Positions 1 to 5,099 of a stretch of DNA of 5,183 bases are shown piece after piece; positions within the stretch are counted from its first letter, which is position 1; the number at the start of each line of letters is the position of its first letter. The notes beneath the pieces were generated by a model. That model made no database searches. It was not told the origin of the DNA and was given only the letters and a program-made list of their open reading frames with translations. The position numbers and the translations under genes are program-made. This stretch comes from Clostridia bacterium (GTDB taxonomy: Bacteria; Bacillota; Clostridia; Oscillospirales; CAG-272): assembly GCA_017629395.1 (NCBI GenBank), contig JAGBXH010000305.1:1-5183 (forward strand), read 5' to 3'.

Positions 1-30
1 CACACGTGTGTAAGCATCCCCAATATTCAA

Positions 31-384
31 TTAAAGAGCAGCCTTAGCCTGCTCGCACAGAGCGGTGAATGCAGCGGGATCGCTGATTGCGATCTCAGAC
101 AGCATCTTTCTGTTCAGGGTTACGTTAGCCTTCTTCAGACCGTTCATGAAGGTGGAGTAGTTCATACCGTTTGCCTTGCAAGCTGCGGAAATTCTGGTGA
201 TCCACAGACGACGGAAGTCTCTCTTCTTCATCTTTCTGCCGGCGAATGCGTAGTTGCCGGACTTCATTACGGCTTGCTTAGCCATCTTGAAGTGCTTGGA
301 CTTAGCACCCCAGTAGCCCTTTGCAGCCTTCAGAATTTTATTTCTTCTCTTACGCGCCATCATCGCGCCCTTAACTCTTGCCAT
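31..384 (-). CDS. rplT: 50S ribosomal protein L20
   Basis: L20 binds 23S rRNA early in 50S assembly, and in many bacteria it also represses its own operon by binding mRNA that mimics its rRNA site. The 117-residue product has the family's usual length and the hallmark N-terminus MARVKG followed by a basic RKRRNKILK stretch. The characteristic segments KGYWGAKSKHF (about 22-32), RKMKKRDFRRLWI (about 50-62) and LNRKMLSEIA (about 90-99) are all present. The basic N-terminal arm is the rRNA-threading extension, and the C-terminal half is the globular domain used for mRNA recognition. The start at 384 follows an AAGGAGG ribosome binding site (393-399) at 8 nt spacing. It is the last gene of the operon, 32 nt after rpmI. 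Only 30 nt lie beyond the stop, so the operon terminator is not visible. No oddities; identification is secure. Confidence 0.98.
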   Translation of the reverse strand: MARVKGAMMARKRRNKILKAAKGYWGAKSKHFKMAKQAVMKSGNYAFAGRKMKKRDFRRLWITRISAACKANGMNYSTFMNGLKKANVTLNRKMLSEIAISDPAAFTALCEQAKAAL

Positions 385-416
385 TTTCTTATCCTCCTTC
401 TGCTAATCTTTCCGAA

Positions 417-614
417 TTACTTCTGAATCAGTTCTCTGATGTTTGCAGCGACCTTTGCGCTTGCGATGGTTGCACCGGTGCGCAGATGTCTCTTTCTCTT
501 CTGATCCTTAATGCCAAGCTTGTGGCGGTGGTGGCTGTGGTTCATCTTAACCTTGCCGGTTCCGGTAACGGAAAATCTCTTAGCCGAAGCCTTATGTGTC
601 TTAACCTTTCCCAT
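417..614 (-). CDS. rpmI: 50S ribosomal protein L35
   Basis: L35 is a small basic protein of the large ribosomal subunit. The 65-residue product matches the family's normal length. It shows the conserved KTHKASAKRFSVTGTGKVK N-terminal segment (about 5-23) and the C-terminal KRKRHLR motif (about 39-45). A histidine-rich stretch, NHSHHRHK (25-32), lies at the usual basic loop position. The ATG at 614 is preceded by a GGAG core (624-627) at about 9 nt spacing. It sits between infC and rplT in the standard order. The gap to rplT is short (32 nt), while the gap from infC is 106 nt. That larger gap can form a few short stems in the minus-strand RNA, such as GTGC-ATCT-GCAC, but shows no clear terminator or promoter. 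L35 and L20 are expected to be made from one transcript. Confidence 0.97.
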   Translation of the reverse strand: MGKVKTHKASAKRFSVTGTGKVKMNHSHHRHKLGIKDQKRKRHLRTGATIASAKVAANIRELIQK

Positions 615-720
615 TTTACTTTTCTCCTTTTTAATTTTGATTGGCGTGCAGATGCACTATCATTTTTCCCTCGGGGCGCAATGGAAAGGGCGCACCTTCG
701 GGATAATAAAATGAACGAAA

Positions 721-1245
721 TTACTTCTTCTTAACGGGCGAGATCACTACGCTGAGCAGCTTACCGTTGAGTACGGGCTTCTTATCGGTCGTACCGAGAT
801 CGGCACAATCGGCAATAAACTTGTCGATCATATCCTTGCCCAGCTGCTGGTGGCTCATCTCACGTCCGTGGAAGACTAAAACGACCTTGACCTTGTTGCC
901 CTGCTCTAAGAACTTACGGCCTCTCTTCATCTTGGTCTCGTAGTCGTGGGTGTCGATACGGCAGGAAAGCTGGATCTCCTTGATCTCAACGACCTGCTGC
1001 TTTTTCTTTGCTTCCTTTTCGCGCTTATCCTTTTCAAAGCGATACTTGCCGTAGTCCATGATCTTACATACGGGGGGAGTTGCATCGGGGGACATCATAA
1101 CGAGGTCCAGCGACTTGTCGTAAGCCATTTGCAGTGCCTGATCCGAGCTCATAATGCCCAGCATTGCACCGTCGTTGCCGATGACACGGATCTGCTCACA
1201 ATTGATCTCCTCATTGATAAGCGTGTCTTTTTGATTGGTAGCGAT
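721..1245 (-). CDS. infC: Translation initiation factor IF-3, non-canonical ATC start
   Basis: IF3 binds the 30S subunit, prevents premature 50S joining and checks initiator tRNA and start-codon identity. The N domain (about 1-80) shows TLINEEI, RVIGNDGAMLGI and the signature PPVCKIMDYGKYRFE. A lysine-rich linker (about 81-96) joins it to the C domain, with EIKEIQLSCRIDTHDYETK, FLEQGNKVKVVLVF, GREMSHQQLG and a KKK end. The first ATG (1164) falls after the conserved RVIGNDG segment, so it cannot be the true start. The frame extends upstream through 27 further codons with no ATG, GTG or TTG, up to ATC at 1245. That codon lies 7 nt after a perfect GGAGGTG. The resulting 174 residues match the usual IF3 size. 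E. coli infC starts with AUU, and IF3 represses initiation at that codon; I infer the same feedback here. An upstream in-frame ATT (1266) has no ribosome binding site in front of it. Confidence 0.95.
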   Translation of the reverse strand: MATNQKDTLINEEINCEQIRVIGNDGAMLGIMSSDQALQMAYDKSLDLVMMSPDATPPVCKIMDYGKYRFEKDKREKEAKKKQQVVEIKEIQLSCRIDTHDYETKMKRGRKFLEQGNKVKVVLVFHGREMSHQQLGKDMIDKFIADCADLGTTDKKPVLNGKLLSVVISPVKKK

Positions 1246-1252
1246 GGGTAAA

Positions 1253-1259
1253 CACCTCC
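1253..1259 (-). promoter_or_regulatory. Ribosome binding site that fixes the infC ATC start
   Basis: The minus strand reads GGAGGTG here, near-perfect complementarity to the 16S rRNA 3' end. It stands 7 nt before the ATC at 1245-1243. No ATG, GTG or TTG occurs in the infC frame between this site and codon 28, so the site effectively decides the start. It lies directly after the T-run of the leader hairpin, so read-through of the attenuator exposes it. Confidence 0.88.
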
Positions 1260-1260
1260 G

Positions 1261-1299
1261 AAAAATAAAAATCGTACAGAAGCAAACTGCCCCCGTACG
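1261..1299 (-). terminator. Attenuator-type intrinsic terminator in the infC leader
   Basis: On the minus strand CGTACGGGGG (1299-1290) pairs with CTTCTGTACG (1282-1273) over 10 bp, including three G-U pairs, around the 7-nt loop CAGTTTG. It is followed at once by ATTTTTATTTTT (1272-1261). It sits between promoter and gene and just before the ribosome binding site, so it must be conditional if infC is expressed. An upstream leader segment, CTGCCGCC (1363-1356), could pair 7 of 8 bases with GGGGGCAG (1294-1287). That would break the terminator stem, making it a candidate antiterminator. The hairpin and T-run are seen directly; the switching is inferred. Confidence 0.7.
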
Positions 1300-1400
1300 C
1301 CCACTGCACCGACCTGCGGCACAAAAAGAGAGAATATCGACCCATGCGCGCTCACGGCGGCAGGGTGGAAACCGAGGGGCTTCACTTCATTTACCTCGCG

Positions 1401-1429
1401 ATTATACCACACTCCGTTCGCTTTGTCAA
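1401..1429 (-). promoter_or_regulatory. Sigma-A promoter of the infC operon
   Basis: The minus strand shows TTGACA (1429-1424) and TATAAT (1406-1401) separated by exactly 17 bp. A TG dinucleotide one base before the -10 also makes it an extended -10 promoter. Both hexamers match the housekeeping consensus 6 of 6. Transcription should begin near 1396-1393 and run leftwards into the infC leader. Such strength suits a constitutive, growth-related operon that is then throttled by attenuation. Confidence 0.92.
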
Positions 1430-1481
1430 TAGGTTTTGCAAAAATATTTTTCGCGAATTTGAACGCTGCAAGCGGCAAAAA

Positions 1482-1493
1482 GAACGACCGTTC
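1482..1493. promoter_or_regulatory. Possible LexA (SOS) box
   Basis: GAAC-GACC-GTTC fits the Gram-positive LexA/DinR core GAAC-N4-GTTC, although flanking positions deviate from the full consensus. It lies about 53 bp upstream of the infC -35 box and about 120 bp upstream of the plus-strand RNA promoter, overlapping neither. A functional role is therefore doubtful, and a chance palindrome is a real alternative. Confidence 0.2.
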
Positions 1494-1611
1494 GGTACGA
1501 CATGCATGTCTATCGGGAAAATAGACAAAATCCTTTGCAAAAATCCCGTCTAAATTCTCAATGGTAGTCCTTTTCACGAAATATCTCGTCAAAAATCGTC
1601 AACTTTGCCAA

Positions 1612-1640
1612 TTTACAAACCGCGTCGGATGCTGTATAAT
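1612..1640 (+). promoter_or_regulatory. Sigma-A promoter of an unassigned small RNA
   Basis: TTTACA (1612-1617, 5 of 6 to consensus) and TATAAT (1635-1640, 6 of 6) are separated by 17 bp. The predicted start is near 1647. No plausible protein gene follows before the terminator at 1794-1823, so the promoter appears dedicated to a short non-coding transcript. It points away from the infC promoter, with about 180 bp between the two -35 boxes. Confidence 0.8.
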
Positions 1641-1646
1641 AATCAT

Positions 1647-1823
1647 GCACGGCGGAAGCAGACGTTCCGTCGGAAAAGTGCAGCTCAAGTCGGACTTTGC
1701 GGAACATCAATCTCATGATGTAAAGCGTGCAAAGACGCCAAACGTTGCACCGGCTTCGTTCGCACCGAGGATATACGCGAGCGAACATGGAAGCGGGATC
1801 GGTTTATGCCGATTCCGTTTTTT
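1647..1823 (+). ncRNA. Predicted structured small RNA, family not recognised
   Basis: A consensus promoter upstream and an intrinsic terminator at the end delimit a transcript of about 177 nt. Several perfect local helices can be read. GTTCCG (1664-1669) pairs with CGGAAC (1700-1705). ACATCA (1704-1709) pairs with TGATGT (1716-1721) around a 6-nt loop; it shares bases 1704-1705 with the previous helix, so the two cannot both be full length. GCTTC-GTTCGC (1753-1763) pairs with GCGAAC (1781-1786) and GAAGC (1790-1794), with a 3-nt bulge ATG. A possible outer rod joins 1653-1666 with 1741-1752. Length is in the range of 6S RNA, but the independent 3' hairpins do not look like the 6S single rod. 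I saw no signal-recognition-particle, RNase P, tmRNA, T-box or common riboswitch signature. It could instead be a terminated leader upstream of lon. An open frame crossing it has no ribosome binding site and runs through the terminator, so I do not call a peptide. Confidence 0.65.
1794..1823 (+). terminator. Intrinsic terminator of the small RNA
   Basis: CGGGATCGG (1794-1802) pairs with CCGATTCCG (1809-1817) over 9 bp, with one G-U pair, around the loop TTTATG. It is followed immediately by six T (1818-1823) and, after CC, four more. This is a strong rho-independent terminator on the plus strand. It ends the upstream unit about 120 nt before the lon promoter, so lon is likely transcribed separately. 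Confidence 0.88.
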
Positions 1824-1840
1824 CCTTTTATCGCAAAAAC

Positions 1841-1890
1841 GCGCTTTTTTGCACGTTTTTGCGCTTTTTTATGCTTTTTTTGAAAAAAAC
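1841..1890. repeat. 10-bp phased T/A tracts upstream of lon
   Basis: Four consecutive decamers, GCGCTTTTTT, GCACGTTTTT, GCGCTTTTTT and ATGCTTTTTT (1841-1880), place a 5-6 base T-tract once per helical turn. They are followed by TGAAAAAAAC. A-tracts in phase with the helix cause intrinsic DNA curvature. The tracts end about 56-66 bp before the lon -10 box, where curvature or an UP-like contact could influence transcription. The sequence pattern is direct; the effect on lon is inferred. Confidence 0.7.
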
Positions 1891-1922
1891 ATATAATAAT
1901 TGTAAATAAACCTTGAAGGGTA

Positions 1923-1955
1923 TAGCATTTTTACCGCACTTGTGTTATAATGCTA
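1923..1955. promoter_or_regulatory. Inverted repeat spanning the lon promoter, candidate operator
   Basis: TAGCATT (1923-1929) and AATGCTA (1949-1955) are perfect inverted 7-mers 19 bp apart. The right arm overlaps the -10 box TATAAT and the left arm sits where the -35 box would be. A dimeric regulator bound here could block polymerase. The outer letters recall the HrcA/CIRCE operator (TTAGCACTC-N9-GAGTGCTAA), but the spacing and inner bases do not fit it, so no regulator is assigned. Confidence 0.4.
1943..1951 (+). promoter_or_regulatory. Extended -10 promoter of lon-engB
   Basis: TGT-TATAAT gives a perfect -10 hexamer with the TG extension. At 17-18 bp upstream the sequence (around 1922-1928) matches the -35 consensus poorly, which is typical of extended -10 promoters or of promoters helped by an activator. 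The expected start is near 1958, leaving a leader of about 76 nt before lon. A further TATAAT at 1892-1897 lacks a TG extension and any -35 match. Confidence 0.65.
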
Positions 1956-2033
1956 AGTTGATATAGTATTTTCCGTTTTGAAACGTTATGAATATATCGC
2001 ACTACCCTACCTAAGAAAGGACTTTGTATTTTT

Positions 2034-4478
2034 ATGTCAGGATATATAGAAAAAGCCGAGAGCATGACCATGCCCGTCATCGTCCTGCGCGGCATCGTTG
2101 CCTTTCCCGGCACGACGGTAAACTTTGACGTTGCAGAGGACAGCTTTGGCTCGGCACAGGCTGCCAAGCTGGCGGCTCAGGGCTCCTTGCCCGTGCTTTT
2201 GGTCACTCTGCGCGACCCGAGTGAGCCCGACAGCGGCGAGCCCTCTGTGCAAAAGATTTATCGCGTCGGCACAATCGCCAAGATCAGACAGCTGGTCAAA
2301 TCGGGAGACGGACAAAACCGCGCCATTGCCGTGGGCATGACGCGCGGTATGATCACTGCCCTGCACCCCACCGAGGACGGCACGTACGCCGAGGTCATCA
2401 GCAAATCCTATGCGCTCAAGGATAACGGCGGCATTCGCGCAGAGGCATACATGCGTCGCGCACTCACAACCATGGAACGCGTAGTACACAGCCTGCCTGC
2501 TTCGGGAGAGGAGCTTATGCACGCAGCGCGTGCGCTCAAGGACCCCGGCGTGCTGGCGGATATGATCGCTGCCAACGTGCTTATCCGCTTTGAGGATAAG
2601 CAGACCGTGCTGGAGTGCTTTGACCCCATGATCCGTATTGAAACGGTTGCCATGATGCTGGAGCACGAGGCGGAAATTTTGGAATGCGACGCCATGATCC
2701 ACGGCCGCGTGCGCGAGCGCATAGCGCGCCATCAAAAGGAATACTACATGCGCGAGCAGATCCGTACCCTGCAGGAGGAGCTCGGCGAGGGTGACAACGA
2801 GATCTGGGAAAACAAAAAGCGCATTACGCAGGCACATCTGCCCGAGGAGGTAGAGAAAAAGCTGCTTAAGGAAAACGACCGCCTTTCCCGCACCCCCTTC
2901 GGCTCTGCAGAGGCAGGCGTGATCGAAAACTACTTGGACGTTTGCCTTTCCCTGCCTTGGAACAAGACCACCAAGGACCGCGTCAGCGTTTCCGCCGCAA
3001 AAAAGGTGCTGGACGCAGATCACGACGGGCTGGACAAGGTCAAGGAGCGCATTCTGGAGTTCCTTGCAGTCAAGCAGCTCTCCCCCGATCTCAAAAATCA
3101 GATCATTTGCTTAGTAGGCCCTCCCGGTGTGGGCAAAACCTCGATCGGCGCCTCCATTGCCCGTGCGCTCAAGCGCAAGTACGTTCGCGTATCCCTGGGC
3201 GGCGTGCGCGATGAGGCAGATATCCGCGGTCACCGCAAGACCTACATTGGCTCCATGCCCGGCAGAATTATCGACGCACTCTCCCGCGCGGGCGTGCGCA
3301 ATCCGCTCATTTTGCTTGACGAGATTGACAAGCTGTCCATCAGCTCACACGGTGACCCCTCCTCCGCGCTCTTGGAGGTGCTGGATCCCGAGCAGAATAA
3401 ATACTTCCGCGACCACTTTGTGGAGCTGCCCTTCGACCTTTCCGACTGTCTGTTCATTGCGACCGCCAACACGCTGGAAACCGTGCCGCGTCCCCTGATC
3501 GACCGTATGGAGATCATTGAGCTTAAGACGTATACCAAGAGCGAAAAGCGTTCGATTGCCAAAAACCATCTGATCGGCAAGCAGCTTGGCAAGCACGGTC
3601 TTTCCAAGCGCACGGTCAAGATCACCGACGAGGCGATCGACGAGCTGATCGAATATTACACCCGCGAGGCAGGCGTGCGTAACTTGGAGCGCACCATTGC
3701 CGATCTTTGCCGCAAGGCAGCCAAGAGAATCGTGGAAACCGAGTGCAAGAAGATCGTGATTGATGCATCCGACATCCGGGAATATCTTGGCCCGCGCAAG
3801 CGTTTGCCTGACACCATCTCCGCTATGGACGAGGTGGGTGAGGTCAATGGTCTTGCCTGGACAGAGGTAGGCGGTGACGTCTTGCGCGTGGAGGTTGCCG
3901 TGACCGACGGCACAGGCAAGATCGAGCTGACAGGCTCGCTTGGCGACGTGATGAAGGAAAGCGCAAAGGCTGCGCTGACCTACACCCGCTCGGTTGCCGA
4001 TAAATGGGGCATCCCCTCCGATTTCTACACCAAAAAGGACATTCACGTGCACGTGCCCGAGGGTGCTGTGCCCAAGGATGGCCCCAGCGCGGGCGTGACC
4101 ATGGCAACCGCCATGATCAGCGCACTTGCAAATATTCCCGTCCGCCGCGACGTTGCCATGACGGGCGAGATCACGCTGCGCGGCAGAGTGCTTGCCATTG
4201 GCGGACTCAAGGAAAAATCGCTTGCCGCATACGCTGCGGGTGCGACCACCGTGTGCATTCCCGCCGACAATATGCGCGACATGCACGAGCTTGATCCCGA
4301 GGTCAAGGAGCACGTACGCTTTGTACCCTGCTCCCGTATTGAGGACGTGCTCGCCGTTGCACTGGTGCAGCCCGAGGCAGCCAAAGCCGCTCCCGTTTCC
4401 CATCACGTTCCCGATTACATTCCCGTAGCGACCGGCACAAGCCGCACTCCCGCTACGTCGTTTACAGAGGTAAAATAA
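2034..4478 (+). CDS. lon: ATP-dependent protease LonA
   Basis: Cytosolic AAA+ serine protease that unfolds and degrades damaged and selected regulatory proteins as a hexamer. The 814 residues contain a LON N-terminal domain (about 12-205, opening PVIVLRGIVAFPG) and a helical segment with EYYMREQIRTLQEELGE (236-252). The AAA+ module has Walker A GPPGVGKT (362-369), pore-loop YIGS (404-407), Walker B LILLDEID (425-432), sensor-1 ATANT (476-480), an arginine finger in DRM (R491) and the sensor-2 segment GVRNLER (547-553). The protease domain has catalytic Ser685 in DGPSAG and Lys728 in GGLKEK, 43 residues apart as in E. coli. It is some 30-40 residues longer than E. coli (784) or Bacillus LonA, mostly from an A/P/S/T-rich tail after about residue 779. 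The ATG at 2034 follows AGAAAGGA (2014-2021) at a rather long 12-nt spacing. All active-site residues are present. Confidence 0.98.
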   Translation: MSGYIEKAESMTMPVIVLRGIVAFPGTTVNFDVAEDSFGSAQAAKLAAQGSLPVLLVTLRDPSEPDSGEPSVQKIYRVGTIAKIRQLVKSGDGQNRAIAVGMTRGMITALHPTEDGTYAEVISKSYALKDNGGIRAEAYMRRALTTMERVVHSLPASGEELMHAARALKDPGVLADMIAANVLIRFEDKQTVLECFDPMIRIETVAMMLEHEAEILECDAMIHGRVRERIARHQKEYYMREQIRTLQEELGEGDNEIWENKKRITQAHLPEEVEKKLLKENDRLSRTPFGSAEAGVIENYLDVCLSLPWNKTTKDRVSVSAAKKVLDADHDGLDKVKERILEFLAVKQLSPDLKNQIICLVGPPGVGKTSIGASIARALKRKYVRVSLGGVRDEADIRGHRKTYIGSMPGRIIDALSRAGVRNPLILLDEIDKLSISSHGDPSSALLEVLDPEQNKYFRDHFVELPFDLSDCLFIATANTLETVPRPLIDRMEIIELKTYTKSEKRSIAKNHLIGKQLGKHGLSKRTVKITDEAIDELIEYYTREAGVRNLERTIADLCRKAAKRIVETECKKIVIDASDIREYLGPRKRLPDTISAMDEVGEVNGLAWTEVGGDVLRVEVAVTDGTGKIELTGSLGDVMKESAKAALTYTRSVADKWGIPSDFYTKKDIHVHVPEGAVPKDGPSAGVTMATAMISALANIPVRRDVAMTGEITLRGRVLAIGGLKEKSLAAYAAGATTVCIPADNMRDMHELDPEVKEHVRFVPCSRIEDVLAVALVQPEAAKAAPVSHHVPDYIPVATGTSRTPATSFTEVK

Positions 4479-5092
4479 TGGCTTTTATAACACAGAACGC
4501 ACAGCTGCAGATCAGCGCGGGACTTGCCAAGCAATTCCCCACCAATCCCATTCCGCAGGTCGCTTTTTCCGGCCGCTCCAACGTAGGCAAGAGCTCCTTG
4601 CTCAACACCCTGCTTGGCAGAAAATCGCTGGCGCGCGTTTCCTCCGCGCCCGGTAAGACCATCACGGTCAATTTCTACAACGTGGACAAAAAGCTGTTCC
4701 TTGTTGACCTGCCCGGCTACGGCTTTGCAGCCCGCAACCCTGCAGATAAGGAAAAATGGAGCATGCTGACCGACGGCTACTTTACCAACAATCCCAACGT
4801 GGATCTTTTGTGCCTTGTGCTGCAGTTGGTTGATTCCCGCGTAGGGCTGACGCGCGACGACGAAATGATGGTGGATTTTCTCAACCAGAGCGGTATCCCC
4901 TACGCCGTCATTGCCACCAAGGTGGATAAGCTCAACAAGACCGAACGCGAAAAGAATCTTACAGCGATTGCAAACCATCCGCTGCTCAAGCTCGGCACAC
5001 CCGTAATTCCCTTCTCCTCGCTCAAGGGAGAAGGCAAAAACGAGGTCTGGAAGGTGATCTGCACACACGCAGACCTGCCCACGCCCAACTGA
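4478..5092 (+). CDS. engB: Ribosome biogenesis GTP-binding protein EngB/YsxC
   Basis: EngB (YsxC in Bacillus, YihA in E. coli) is a TRAFAC-class GTPase needed for late assembly of the 50S subunit. The 204-residue product has the normal length and all GTPase motifs: G1 GRSNVGKSS (32-40), the G2 threonine in APGKTITVNF (58-67), G3 DLPGYG (77-82), G4 TKVD (147-150) and G5 SSLKGEG (180-186). The ATG overlaps the last base of the lon stop codon (TAATG). It has an AGAGGT ribosome binding site (4466-4471) inside the end of lon, which favours translational coupling. The lon-ysxC neighbourhood is conserved in Firmicutes. Its role also fits the L20/L35/IF3 operon across the divergent region. Only 7 bases separate its stop from the hairpin array, and no conventional T-run terminator is seen before the window ends. 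Confidence 0.98.
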   Translation: MAFITQNAQLQISAGLAKQFPTNPIPQVAFSGRSNVGKSSLLNTLLGRKSLARVSSAPGKTITVNFYNVDKKLFLVDLPGYGFAARNPADKEKWSMLTDGYFTNNPNVDLLCLVLQLVDSRVGLTRDDEMMVDFLNQSGIPYAVIATKVDKLNKTEREKNLTAIANHPLLKLGTPVIPFSSLKGEGKNEVWKVICTHADLPTPN

Positions 5093-5099
5093 CGTTAGG

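Larger units (their letters stand above)
1246..1394 (-). promoter_or_regulatory. infC-rpmI-rplT leader RNA, probable L20-responsive attenuator
   Basis: About 150 nt of untranslated RNA lie between the predicted transcription start (around 1394) and the infC start codon. In Bacillus and relatives, the leader of this operon binds L20 and L20 excess favours transcription termination before infC. Position, length and the terminator-like hairpin at its 3' end fit that scheme. A possible stem near the 5' end uses CTC-GG (1377-1373) and CC-GTGAG. I could not match the leader base by base to the known L20-binding fold, so the ligand is inferred from gene context only. Confidence 0.55.

Noticed and set aside
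1..10. Palindrome CACACGTGTG downstream of rplT as the operon terminator
   Set aside because: It has no loop and no T-run in view, and the window ends there, so nothing can be concluded.
1382..1397. Two-codon upstream frame (ATG AAG TGA) after GAGG at the infC leader 5' end
   Set aside because: It would lie only a few bases from the transcript start, with an incomplete ribosome binding site. It is too short to support a leader-peptide mechanism.
1149..1592. Minus-strand frame of 147 residues overlapping the infC leader and promoter
   Set aside because: It crosses the infC promoter and the 5' end of infC in another frame, has no ribosome binding site and no recognisable domain. It is a shadow.
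1645..1896. Open frame starting at an ATG almost at the predicted small-RNA 5' end
   Set aside because: It has no ribosome binding site, its product resembles nothing I recognise, and it runs through the terminator hairpin and poly-T tracts. A leaderless peptide cannot be fully excluded.
1923..1955. CIRCE (HrcA) operator before lon
   Set aside because: Only the outer TAGCA/TGCTA letters agree. The dyad spans 33 bp instead of 27 and the inner CTC/GAG bases are absent.
1958..1992. Second lon promoter using TTGATA
   Set aside because: No -10 box at 15-19 bp spacing; the nearest TATGAA is 23 bp away.
2037..4406. Long antisense frames within lon (328 and 353 residues)
   Set aside because: These are mirror frames caused by the GC-rich codon bias of lon. 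They are Cys/His-rich, with no family motifs or ribosome binding sites.
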